Shown here: in pieces, positions 1-11,781 of the stretch
Numbering within the stretch: the first letter of the stretch is position 1
How the letters are laid out: every line of letters begins with the position of its first letter
Notes under the pieces: generated by a model
Databases searched by the model: none
What the model saw: the letters and a program-made list of their open reading frames with translations, nothing else
What the model was told of the DNA's origin: nothing
Made by a program: the position numbers and the translations under genes
Source of the DNA: Pontederia crassipes
Taxonomy: Eukaryota; Streptophyta; Magnoliopsida; Commelinales; Pontederiaceae
Assembly (NCBI GenBank): GCA_030549335.1
Contig: CM060188.1
Coordinates: 43,179,696-43,243,695 of the forward strand
Direction: 5' to 3'
DNA length: 64,000 nucleotides

Positions 1-163
1 TTCTCTCTTCATTTATATACATACAAAATTACAAAATCAATTTTAAAACTTGTAATGTGATCCATAAAAAAACAACCAATTTTCTGTGTGCTACATGCTG
101 GTTATAACAGAGAGGAAACTACGACTCCTCATTTTGTATCATTGCCATTTGGTTAAATGCATT

Positions 164-3100
164 TCATGGCATTCTCTTCAAGCAAGTCGTCGGCAAGCCA
201 AAGTCCTTTCCCCCTGGATTTTTCCTCCAAGGATCGTTATGTAATTTGTACTGCAATATCTGCCCCAAGAAATCATTTTAAAATCATTATGCAATTTCCT
301 CCGTTAGCAAATCGACTTAAAACATTACAAATGAAAAGTAGTAACCAATTAAAATCTACAAGTGTCCGGGTTTGATCCCCAGGCGAGTCGTCTTACTTTG
401 CTTCCTCAAAAAATTACTAGTGCTTGATTTTGCTTCTCCTTGAACTGATTATGGAAGATATCAAATTTGTAGATTCATTATGATATTTATTCTATGGTAC
501 CTGTATGAATGTAGTAAAAACATCATCGTCATCCAATTTTGAAAACTCAACTGCCCAACCTTCCTCATGGGAGAATAGTTTTTTTTTGCCGCTCAGCCTC
601 AAGCAACACTGAGTCACGGTATAAGAACCGTTGCCATGTCTTACGTACATTTTCTAACATAAATTCCACTTCTGTTTCGTTGTACCCCTGTATGGAACAG
701 AAAATGCACAATAAGAAACCAATCTTGATTGTTACATATAGAGTGTGTAGAGAAATTGTGTAAATTAAACCTGAAGAATTTGAATCAGGTTTGGGACATC
801 ATCTTCTTTAATACGAATTGTAAAGCTCTTGTAGTTCAGAAAATTTTCATATGGAAGGTAGACACCATCCTGCAATCCAAGTATTTCATTATGTCAAATG
901 TCAGATAAACTCGTTGACTGTATGGCATGATGAATTAAATAATTGCACAGTGCAACCATTTCATATAGAATGGAAGGTCATGGTATATGGCATACAAGAA
1001 TAATAGATTCGTCTGTGACAAACCTCAAAGATGTAAATAGCAATGATGTAAACCTCAAATTCCTTATAGTTTTTGCACTATGTACCTGAATAATCACAGG
1101 GATGCACCCTTGCATCATGCTATCTTCCGTGCGTCCGCTCCAACCATCGCCAGGTAAAACCCCACAGAAAATAGAGTTAGCTAACTCTTCATAATACTTG
1201 TCGGTGCGAATTGGGGTCACTGTCACGTTAGTTGTGTGTTGCCTCCCAAGCTTGCCTTTCTTATTAGGTGTAGAACCAAACTCCTCGGTCAATTTTTGCC
1301 TAATACCCATACTATATCTGCAGATGATTTTGAAGAAATAGAGAGACATATCATTGTGAAGATAATGTTTTAGCTCTTAAAAGGACCTACTTAGAATGAA
1401 AAATACATACGTCTTTTCAGGTCAGCCATTATCATAGGCAGGTCCCAGATTTCCATTGAAATAAAATAATGTAGTACGTTCAGTACGTGGTCTGCATATT
1501 GATTTGACAACATACTCAGGCGAGAGGGAGGGATTAGAAACACATAGGTTAAAGTTTTCTACAGTACCTGGCCCAAAGTCTTAACCATATAGCACCTGGA
1601 TCTGGCCTTTTCCAAGCTGGAAGCACAAGATCCTTCTCTGGGTCAAAGCAGGGGTGGTCGCCTCTTTTATCCAGAGGTATTCGGTCCCAGTTGTCAGCCC
1701 AATAAGCTGTTGTCGAGTGCTTATGTTTTGAGTTTGTATTCCCCCAGTGAACTAACATCATGCTGTTCCATATTTCTTTTGGAGAATAGCAGGCACCTTC
1801 ATCCCAAGAAAAGTACTGCCAAGATATAGAAGCAACTCTATTAGACCATAGAAAAGAGTATTACTATTTTCACACTTACTATTCTTGAAATACTGAATCC
1901 TTTCAGGTTCATAATATGAAGACTATTCGTACCCATATATGGTCCCTTCCAGAAGAACAGTTCCAATAAGGATAGTGTTCAATTATGTGTTCATAAGTCC
2001 TCTTGTAGAAATCCAAAGTCAGATAGCTCCTTAGACCCGTGAAGTCCTGAGATTAGAAAAGTATGTAAATTGTTTTATCATATACTAATCAGAAAGACAT
2101 ATGCCTATATTCTGTGGCTTGTGAATTATTAATGAGCATTAAACCCATACCCACATTCTCAAATGTGGTGCATCATCTGCCCTAGTTATTATACATGAAT
2201 CAAGGACAGGAACATAGAAATAATCTGCTTCTTCACCATTCAGTGTCCTATGAGGACTAGCAAGAATGCTTTCATAGAGCGCCATCTACAATGCAAAAGG
2301 TAGTACAGATGCAGAAATCAGGATATCAGCTTCCACCTTGTGAAGAAAAATAGTGAGACCAGCTCATTATTTGCTTATTTTGCCACATTATTTACCTGTG
2401 CACCATATAACTGATCCGTCCATAATGTTCTATTCTCATCAGTATATATTCTGTTAACACACTGAAATTTGAAATGACGCCCCTGTCAGAGAAAGGAAAG
2501 TAATCACATGAAGTATATGAATAATCAGTTCCAAGGAGAAAAGCTTTTGGCTCATGGAGCTTACCTCAAGAAGATGACTATTGAATTCTGGTGGGAGATC
2601 ATACACATATATAAGTGGCCTTTTCTTTTTAACATCTGCTTTAACTATGACATCATCATTTACTGGAGCCTTGTCAGGTAATTCCACAGCAGATGGTCTA
2701 AGCCATGCAGGCCATTGTTGAATAGGTGACAAGGTAGAAGGAATGCTGCAATCAATCCCATAGTAGCCACTGTTACACTGAAAGAATCTTTCAGTGGAAA
2801 TCGCATGAAAGTATGGAACAGATAAATATCATAAAAACCAGATGCTTCTCTGGAATTTCAAAAGCAAGCCTAGAAGAAGAGCATAGGATTTGCAATTTCT
2901 TTGTAATGTTGAATGTGACACAAATAAAAGTTATAAATGGAGTTTACAGCTCAAGTTTTCATATTGGTAGATATTCTCTTGTTGAAGTTTTCCAGACATC
3001 CAATAAATAGACAAAGTACCATTTTGCATACCTCACAAGATCCAGCACGGCAATGCCCATGCCCTGAACACTGATTGATACAGGTGCATTCTGCTGGTAT

Positions 3101-6100
3101 CTCACAAAATTGACCCAGCAGGCCATCATATTTGCAGTCACATTCCTGTTTAAACTTTACTCGAGAAGCATATGCATCCTCTGGGTCTACATTACACCAG
3201 CCAGGTTGGCTACTATTGGTCGTGAATATATTCTGAAGATCAGCTTTCGTCCAATTAGTAACCTTAGGACCATCTGGTTCAGAAGGTAAGCTGAAACGGA
3301 CAAAATTGAGAGTAGGAACATCAACATAACCACATGAAAGAAATAATTCAAACACAGATATTTCCTACTTTATTGTGAAACCACATGCTTCTGCAACAGG
3401 ACGACCTGGATACTTTGTTCCTTGTCCACAAAAACACATTGCTCTGGACGTATCACAATAAGCTGGACATATAGAAACAATCCATGGTCCATATGGATAT
3501 TCTTTAGAAACAGGTAGGTTGCAGTCAAGTTTCAACTTCTGATTACATCCCTCCCCTGATTCAGCAGAATGTCTTATTAATATCAGTTCATCTTGATTTA
3601 GACATAACAGACTTCCATGGAAATTTTATCCACATTCTGAAAAAAATATATTATAATAAACAAGGACTAGTGAATATGCTGAAAATTCCTTGAAAATAGC
3701 ACTCCACGTGCCAAGAATAATCAAATTTCTTTGCTTATCTAATCAAATTTCACAGATATTAAAACTTAAAGTTGATCTGCAATTTGAAATTTTGTATAAT
3801 TAGGATGCATGGACAACTAGAAACTATAAGAGACTCGTGACCAAAGAGCAAAATGTATCTCATCCCTTTTTTTTTTTGGGAGAGAGAAGAAAGGATGACT
3901 CCCAGAATTTGTGGTTGTCATCCAGGTATATAAATAGTTGTAGGATCAAATGTCATGTGCAAAAGTAAGCTCCCAAGAAGAGAGCATCAACAAGGGAGGG
4001 ATGTACAAAGACTAAGCAAAACCCCCACTCCCGGAGAAGAAAGGACGCATGAAATACAAATCTCATCCCTTGTCAAGATTGAAAACATGGATTTCATGTT
4101 ACCATCCTAAAATTACATGATTTTTACGACAAAAAGGATGTCTACGTAACTTGGATGGACATCCAGCTTATATTAGAACTTTCTTGTAAGAAGTAAGCTG
4201 CAACATTGTAAGGTTAAAGAAGCAAAAGGAGAAAGAGGGAAAAGGAACGAGGGGGCAAATGCTACGTTTTATTATGCTATAATGGAAAGGAATCCCAAAT
4301 AGCAAAAATAACCATCCAAACAACATATGCTCGAAATGTGATTCTAATGATGACACCTGAAGTTAAAAAAGACAACAAGAATTCAAACTTAGGAGAAATA
4401 TTCGAAGATGGAACTTGTCAATTGTCACTAGCTATAATGCAAAGTTAATTTGTGTCTAGCCATCAAGTAGGACACAGGCACTCAGTATGTTATTGTTAAA
4501 TGAACGTACCAATCATCATGCTATGAGATGGTTAATTTAAACATTGTTACTAACCACCTATTCATAGTAGTTAAGGACTTTGTCTTCCATCTAGCAGACT
4601 AGAGTTGAATTCCAAGAGATATTTGAAGATCATTATCTAGTGAACTTTTACCCAAATTCTATGTTCTACATTAGGGAGCAATGCATAGTATATGCACGCT
4701 ACCATAATTTATGACACATTCACGCTGCAACTGCAGTGTCCACATACTATGTTAAAACATAAAGATTTAGGTATGTTTTTAAGGCTGCAACTAAGACAGA
4801 AATAATAAGCATTAATGTTGTCAACTAATCCGATTAACTCCGCCTATATTTTATAGCCGGTCCCAAGCCCGGATAAAGGAGGAGGGTTGTGTTAGGCCCC
4901 GACAGCCAACATAAAATCATGTCGAATCTTATGAACATGGATCAACGAATATGGCGTCGTATGATCCATGTAGCCGACCCCACCTAGTGGGATAAGGCTT
5001 TGTTGTTGTTGTTGTTGTTGTCAACTAATCCGATTCAATAGGACAAGAATGACTTGTTTTCTTTAAGCATGACAGATAAATTTTACAATCAAGGTTCTAA
5101 ACTCTCGAGTTTAGCTCATAAACTCGTAGATTTTACACCCTCTAAACGAGTGAACTCAGCATAAAATCAAAACTTGGAGTAAACTCGGGTAGACTTGCGA
5201 GTGATCTTGGTAAACACGGTAGACTCAGATAGACTCGAAAGTGGAATCCTAGAGTTTATATTTTCGAAGTTAACTAAAAGTTCGAAGGTGCTAATTGCAA
5301 AAAAAAGTACAGGAGAATCATTGATACATCTTATGCTACTTTATGTGTTTGACCACTAACATCTCATTTGTGTTCATCCATAGGTTGGAAGTCTTATTTT
5401 CTCGGTTTCTCTCGTCTCACATATTTTATACCCCTATTAACTTTTTTGAATACCAATCAAGTATAAAGATTCTAATATTGTCAATTTTTGTATTCGATCA
5501 TAAAGAATTAATAATGAATTAGTATACGAAATATTTTATAATAAGAACATATTGTACACAAACTTTACAGTTTAAGCTAAGTTTACTGGAAGCAAAACAA
5601 ATTGACTTAGAAATGTAGTTTGGAAACATTGCAATTAACTACTGACCAGCGTATCCATGGAAGCACCTGCACTGCCCCAATTCGCGGTTGCACACCCCTT
5701 GTCCGCTGCAGTCATGCTCGCAGCGCTTCCCCTCTATACTCTGCATCAGGAAACAAACTTTAACCACAAGACCCAAACTTCCAAGCACATCTCACTCGCA
5801 TCCGCTAACAGATATTAGCAACAGCTCAATGCCCAAGTGCGCATATATCACAAGTTTCCCCGCACAGCGAGAGCCAAGCCCAGAAATTTCGAATCTCCAT
5901 AGCATCACTTATAAGGTCCCTATCCTCCGTACCTCGACGACATTGATCGGTTCCGCAACGGAGTTGCAGGCCGAGAGCTACCTCCCAATCTCCGCCCGCC
6001 AGGGGGCGCCGCGGTAGGCGACCGCCCCTCGGGAGTCGGTCGGGAACCTCGCTCCCCAGTCGTACTCGGCCGTCGGAGCGGTGGCGGAGGAGGATGTGTT

Positions 6101-6274
6101 AGGCGGGAGGCAGGGGCCCTGTTGGGCGCCGGCGAGGAAGCCGGGCGAGAGCGAAGAGGGGGAGGGTAGAAGCGGGGCGATGAGGGCGTGGAGAAACGAG
6201 AGCAGGGCGGCGACGGCGGCGACGGCGCCCAGCGGCCAGGAGCACCCCCTCCATGGCCGCATCGTCCTCATCAT
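164..6274 (-). pseudogene. ExAD: ExAD-like GT47 exostosin-family glycosyltransferase, 14 exons, disabled
   Basis: Matches plant ExAD (Arabidopsis At3g57630), a Golgi type II membrane enzyme that adds a late arabinose to extensin glycans. Exons by my reading: 6274-5933, 5740-5647, 3555-3369, 3290-3032, 2777-2565, 2482-2396, 2285-2151, 2046-1933, 1815-1568, 1491-1411, 1317-1086, 870-771, 687-501, 259-164. All introns are GT-AG and phases agree. Exon 1 encodes a short cytoplasmic tail, a hydrophobic anchor and a Pro/Ser stem. Exon 2 and exons 4-5 encode Cys-rich EGF-like modules (CSGQGVC, CSGHGHC). From exon 5 on comes the exostosin domain (KKRPLIYVYDLPPEFN, DDAPH, VHWGNTNSKH, LFYFNGNLGPAY, SIFCGVLPGDGWSGR). 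Removing two 1-base insertions gives 790 codons, close to the family length. Lesions: in-frame TAG in exon 1 (5980-5978), TGA in exon 10 (1424-1422), one extra base in exon 12 (T run near 840) and one in exon 13 (A9 run, 579-587). Introns are present, so it is not a retrocopy. Assembly error could explain the homopolymer indels but hardly both stops. Confidence 0.93.
4836..5016 (+). mobile_element. Short RTE-tailed insertion (SINE-like or 5'-truncated RTE LINE)
   Basis: Lies in intron 2 of the ExAD pseudogene. It is flanked by a perfect direct repeat, 4817-4835 and 5017-5035 (GTTGTCAACTAATCCGATT), that reads as the target-site duplication; the first four bases may belong to the tail. The last 60 or so bases, ending GGGATAAGGC then a TTG repeat, match the 3' end of the RTE LINE at 27644-30438. 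The upstream part (around AAGCCCGGATAAAGGAGG) has no counterpart in that LINE. It is therefore either a SINE that borrows the RTE tail or a different RTE subfamily. Confidence 0.8.
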
Positions 6275-7172
6275 GGTTTACTCTCTAGATGTTGAGCAAA
6301 TGCTTCGTGAGCTCTAGTCGGCTATTCTTTTCTTCTTTTGTTGTTCCAAATAGTGAAGGAAAAATGACATTTGGCATTAGAATATGTTACCAAAACATTT
6401 ATGTATAATAATTAAATGTGATAACAGTACAAGATACAAATCATCAATTAATTTAGTAACCAACTAAATAATTATAGTATTTGAATCAAAATAAATATAC
6501 AGCTATTACGAACATGTTTAGCATCATTTTCTAATTATGTCAATTTAAGTATAAAAAAACTTTGAAGATGAATTGAAAATAAATAAATCAATAAATATGT
6601 GTATATGTGTGTTTGTCCGAGCATACAAAAGAAGCTGCTCAATATTAGATTTTCATGTAGATATGATATGCTATAATGAAATATAATAGCCTAAATATCT
6701 TTGGTATGCATGGTGATGAACATAGTGCACCATATTTATTATAGAAAATGATATAGCATAATAAAATATATTAAGCATAATATCTATTTTTTTAATTGGA
6801 CACATTTATTCATATTTATGCGATTTGTTGGGCATACGTTAATTACCTATTAATTAATATATATATGTATGTAATCTGAAAGATACCCACACGAGATATT
6901 AATACAAAAATTAAAATTATAAAGATAATTGTTAGCAGGTTAACTTTTAAGAGACCACCAATTTAATTTAGTTTTGCTCAATTTCCATATGATAGATTCT
7001 CAATAAAAGTTTAATACTTTTAGTTTAATAAGGATTTTACTATTTTACCTCCATTGTCATCCTGCTACTTGCATCCATCTCGACATCTATAATTTTTAAT
7101 AATGTATTTATTTTTCTATTGATATACCAACTACACTAGAAAGCAATACGGGTAGTTTTTTTGTTATAGAAT
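6275..7172. other. AT-rich 5' flank of the ExAD pseudogene
   Basis: No coding sequence or repeat terminus that I can support. A promoter for the pseudogene would be expected just upstream of 6274, but I see no convincing TATA box or motif cluster. Confidence 0.4.
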
Positions 7173-7442
7173 GCTATACTATATTAAAACGAAGATAGTG
7201 TGCAAAGTTAAATTGATACTTACAAATTTATAAAGTGCCATATGTTCAATGTAAAAATAAATATATTATTGTGAACTATTTTACTATTAATTACTTATCA
7301 GTTATAGAAAGGACTGCAAACTGACTGAATTACTTTGAACTACCATTATAAAACATAATTAACTTGCTAAGTTATAAAAAACCACCAACATTTAATAACA
7401 ATAATATAATAATCCACATCGGTTGGTAGTTATAGTACTGTA

Positions 7443-7487
<45 letters not shown>

Positions 7488-9382
7488 CCACAAGGATAAT
7501 GTGTACACTTTGATTATTATAACGCTCTTAAAATGTGTTTATTTTATTTCCTTATAGTTTCATCTATATATGTGCCTCATTTTTCATAACTTTCTTTGGA
7601 GATCATGCACTTAAAAAAAATTAATTTATGAGATTGTACTATTAATTTTCATGGCACCAAGCAATTTTTTACTTCTATTTTTTAACTACTGGATATTAAG
7701 AATTTTTTTAGACATTTGCTTAGTTATAAAGTATATGCAATTGTTTCTTAAACTTATACATTTTTTTATTACGTGCAAGTACTTTTTAGCACAGGTTAGA
7801 TCATATTTAATGTGCATAGAAGTTATTTTCAATATATTTTTATCTTTTTATTTTTTAACATATAATTTTTTAAACTCTCATTTTCATGGACAATCCACAC
7901 ACCAAAACCTACTTGCATGACATTAAGATGTGTTTGCATTGCTATGTTTAAAAAAATAAATCAACAATCAAATAAAAGAATCACAGGAAAGCAATTCTAA
8001 CATGTGGTGTTGGGGAATATTTTTTTTATAAATTTGAATGAAAATGTAAGTTTTAAGTAAACATATAATTATTATTGTTGGTATGAAATTTATTTCTTAA
8101 TCTTTCGCACATTATGGGGGCATATAATATTTTTGTTGAAAAATAGATGGTTAAGTATGCGGAGATAACACAAATAGTTAATAATTACAAACAAAATTTC
8201 ATTTATGACATAAAAAATCATAAACTAACAAATCATGTTGTTAATTTTAAAAATAGTAAGATAAAAAAGTACACAAAGGAGAAAGATAAGAATGAATCAC
8301 ATTTACTTAACTCTTTCATACTTAGCACTATATTATTTTTAGTTTTCTAAATTGAAGACTTATTCATGCTATGTATTTGTGCGTGAGGACATTTTTTATG
8401 AGTTTCTTAATACATGATATCACACCATGATGGATTAGTCAATGTAAAAAAGAAATTAATATCATAGTATCGTATAGCACAATCCAATAAAATAAGAAAA
8501 AAGTATATATGATTTATTTTAAATAAGTGATTCAAAGAAATAATAATTTTATATAAGTTTTTTTAATTATATTAATTTTAATTTTATGTTAGAGAAAAAT
8601 ATATTTGTAGATTATTCGACATTACAAATAGTTCTATATTATTTTATTTTATTAGTTAAATAGCGAATTTAATCAAGATCAAGATGATATGATTATTCAA
8701 CCTTAGTGATCAAGACATTTTAATAAATATAATTAATTCAACAATCATAATTTATTTAGCCTTAGATGATGTTTTTTATTATAAAATTAGACCAATAAAC
8801 ATACATTACTTCATTTAGGAAGTATACAATCAATTTAATCATTAATTAGAATAGTTAATTTAATTAAATAATAAAAAATAAGTGCTATACATTAAAATAT
8901 AGAGTTAGATGCTCTATAACCTCTTTACGAAATATAAGCATAAGTTTGGTACAAACATTTTATAAAAACAGTAGAGTCACTAAAATGATAGACAATTATT
9001 TGTATTACAACAACAACAACAATAATAATAATAGACTCCTAAAAGTTAAAGATAAGTATTCTAAGAGGGAGTTTGACTGAAAAATGGTATTGAGGTTATA
9101 AAGATTATTATTTCATAATATATATTTGTTATTCTTTTAGATATAAAGTAATTTCTTCTCATTTTGTATTTGAACATTTGTTGTAACATGGAAGATTTTA
9201 TTCTATATGCTATTTTTGAATGAAAGATTCACAAATGATATAACTAAAGCTAAAGTTAATAAGAAATTTTAATTACTTTCTATTTTTATAAATGTTATTA
9301 TTAATTTAAATGAAATATAAAATTATAATTAAACATGAGACATTTTTTGTATCACCCGCACATCGTGCGGGCTCTACACTAG
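7173..9382 (+). mobile_element. Non-autonomous Helitron
   Basis: The 3' end is clear. A perfect 7-bp stem with a 3-base loop (CCCGCAC-ATC-GTGCGGG, 9355-9371) is followed 7 bases later by CTAG at 9379-9382 and then T, as expected for a Helitron inserted between A and T. The proposed 5' end at about 7173 (CTATACTATATTAAAAC) matches the plant Helitron 5' consensus and the 5' end of the second Helitron here, except that the leading TC reads GC. The interior is AT-rich, has a TTA microsatellite at 7441-7487, and encodes no Rep/helicase. Confidence 0.72.
7441..7487. repeat. TTA trinucleotide microsatellite
   Basis: About 15 uninterrupted ATT/TTA units inside the first Helitron. Confidence 0.95.
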
Positions 9383-9899
9383 TAGTATAATAATTAGAGG
9401 ACAATGCAGAAGCCAAAGAGAAAAATGTGACAAACTATCTCGATATAAAACATAATGCGAAAGCAGATATGTATCGTGGTCTCATGTCTGAAATAGTAAA
9501 GGTAAAAATATGAGTACTAAACATAAAAATACTTATGGTCGACCATTACCTGATAAGACCCATCTAGATAGATATACCATCTAATATAATGGATAAACAT
9601 GCGACTCATATTAGACATGACCATAATCATATGCATATGCCATCCAAAACGAAGTCTCCGCGCACACACCATCACGTCATGACAATTATCATGTACTTGT
9701 GGAATCACACATGAGAGCAAGCTCAACCGTTAGCATAAAGTTAAATATAAGTTCATATAGATCATACGATAATTTCATCATAATAAGCATGGAGTAAAAC
9801 ACATAAATCGTATGTGATGAAAAATAGATCAATGTAAAGGATCAATAAAACATCATGAGCACTTGTGCACCATTCATGTTCTTTTGTTCATTTGGGATC

Positions 9900-10030
9900 A
9901 TTCGCTCATTCATACTTTCATTCTTTGATTCTTTCATTCGTTCATCATTTCTTTCTTTCTCTCTTTCTTTCTTTCATTCATTCATTCATTATTCCTTCCT
10001 TCATTTCTTTCTTTCTTTCTTTTTTTTAAG
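9900..10030. repeat. Pyrimidine microsatellite (TTTC/ATTC)
   Basis: Imperfect runs of TTTC, TTCA and ATTC units. The 64-residue Ser/Phe-rich open frame across it is an artefact of the repeat. Confidence 0.9.
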
Positions 10031-10509
10031 ATCTCTTCATTTCGTTTAGGGAATACCATTGCCGACACTCATAGTGCAACTATCTAAATTATTATGGACC
10101 AGTAGGTTATCAGTGTCACGGCCAGCCCCGTCAAGCTGGGATGACCTCTTACAAAGAGGAAACATCCGTAAGGAAGAAACTCCTATCTAGATAGGACAAA
10201 TGGTAACTCATGAGGAAGTTCCTTACTCAGGGATTGCTTAACTTCTCCCATCATAGTGGATCTCTCTTTCGATCCGAAAATCGATCAAGGCCGTAGGGAC
10301 CTCTCTTTCTATCCGTAGACCGATCAAAATCGTATGGTGCAAAGCTCCTAATCATGTGGACCTATCTTTCAATCCGTAGATTGGCCAAGGCCGTATGGAG
10401 CAAAGCTCCGAATCTTTTTTAAATTCATTTCATTCTTTAACAAATTAGTTGGACAGAAGTTTTATAATTCAGAGGAGTTCAATTTGAGTCATGTTCTCTT
10501 CTGTCTGCA

Positions 10510-10956
10510 TAACGATCGATCATTATAGAAACGGTCGTCCGTTAAAAGTCACATTCAGTGGTCCTCCGATAGGAGGAAAAGGATGCCCGTTTATCAGTCT
10601 TTCGATCGACCGGAAAGGTAGCAGTCGACCGTTTGATGTCCATTCTTCACTCATTTCATAATCATACTTTCGGTCGACCTTGAGGAGATTTGGTCGTCCG
10701 TTATGAATAGTGTCATCTTCTCCGTCGATGGTCGAAAGTTATTCCAACGAGGAGGCCCAGAACGGTCGACCGTTTATGATATTGGTCACTCGATTGGTCA
10801 TCGTCGCCATTGTCAAGTCTTGACATTTTCTAGTTCGATCATCCGAAAGGATTTCAGGCTTCCTTTCTGGTCTATAATGGTCCAATAGTTGTCGCTATAC
10901 TCTTGCCAAACTAAATTGGACGTCCGAAATAGTATCGGTCGACCGTTTCTGTCAGT
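10510..10956. repeat. Palindrome cluster, AACGGTCGACCGTT type, in LTR relic
   Basis: At least nine variants of a 14-bp dyad centred on TCGA or TCGTC: perfect AACGGTCGACCGTT near 10763, plus AACGGTCGTCCGTT, TTCGGTCGACC, AGCAGTCGACCGTT and CGGTCGACCGTTT. Units are irregularly spaced. The cluster starts about 830 bases after the LTR start, comparable to the TTACGGCCGTAA array in the intact element. Confidence 0.75.
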
Positions 10957-11781
10957 TTTCAATACAAAACAATCCTAAACTTATACCAACATGATTCCTA
11001 GCATTTAACATGCTTCAAAAAACATATTCTAATTATAAATCCCATACTTAACATGTCATTCATATCATTTCTCTTCACATGAATAACCTACTGATTCATT
11101 GTCTTTAAGCATGAAAAATTTTCAGATTCCTCTTGATTCCAATCAACTCTTAATATCAATTAATGACATGGAATAAATCATGAAGTGACTATACAAGTTA
11201 TAATTCAGCAGATCTAGTCGCGAAAACATATTAACATCATACCTACAAATTATGCAATCAATCAAGATCATAAATCCAAGCAAACATCTCAATATCATCA
11301 TACTAATTTGAGAATATGATTCCTACCCCTTCTAGCATGAAAGCTTAATATAAACCAGTCCTTAAAGCATGCGAAATCCCTTTGAAATTAACCTATGACC
11401 CAGATCCCGAACAACACACCTTTAGCCTATGAAATTTGTGATTCGTCCTCACGATGTTCATTCTCGATCGCGTGCTGCCGTCCGCCTCTATCCCTTGCAT
11501 CATCCAAACTGGGAATGTTTGTCAGAAAGCCTTCCTCTGCTACTGCTCATGCGCGTCATCGGAGAGGAGAAATAGAGAGTGAGAAGGAGAAGGAAGAGGA
11601 AAAACTGAGAGAATATGTGGGAGAGGGGGATTTTATGGTGGACGTTTTGTCCCTTGATCTCCCCCTCTATAACCGGCTGGGAATTGAAGAGGGGAGAGGA
11701 AGTGGAAATAGAGGAAGAGGAAGGGGAGCTCGGTCGTTCCTCTTCATCTTCCCTCTTTTTTTGTGAGCGTGAGACATTACA

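Larger units (their letters stand above)
9383..11781 (-). repeat. Degenerate 3' LTR of a chromovirus relic
   Basis: Lies directly downstream, on the minus strand, of the pol relic at 11782-14757. On the minus strand it begins TGTAATG at 11781. Parts can be aligned by eye to the LTR of the intact element at 32099, including the region around AAGGCCGTATGGAGC (about 10391-10405) and the GCGAAAG/GCAGAAG blocks near 9410-9460. The far terminus (TGTAACGCCCC type) is missing and the sequence stops at the Helitron end, so the LTR was truncated there. It contains a CG-palindrome cluster at 10510-10956, three diverged copies of a roughly 55-bp unit at 10258-10412 and a TTTC/ATTC microsatellite at about 9900-10030. 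Confidence 0.65.
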
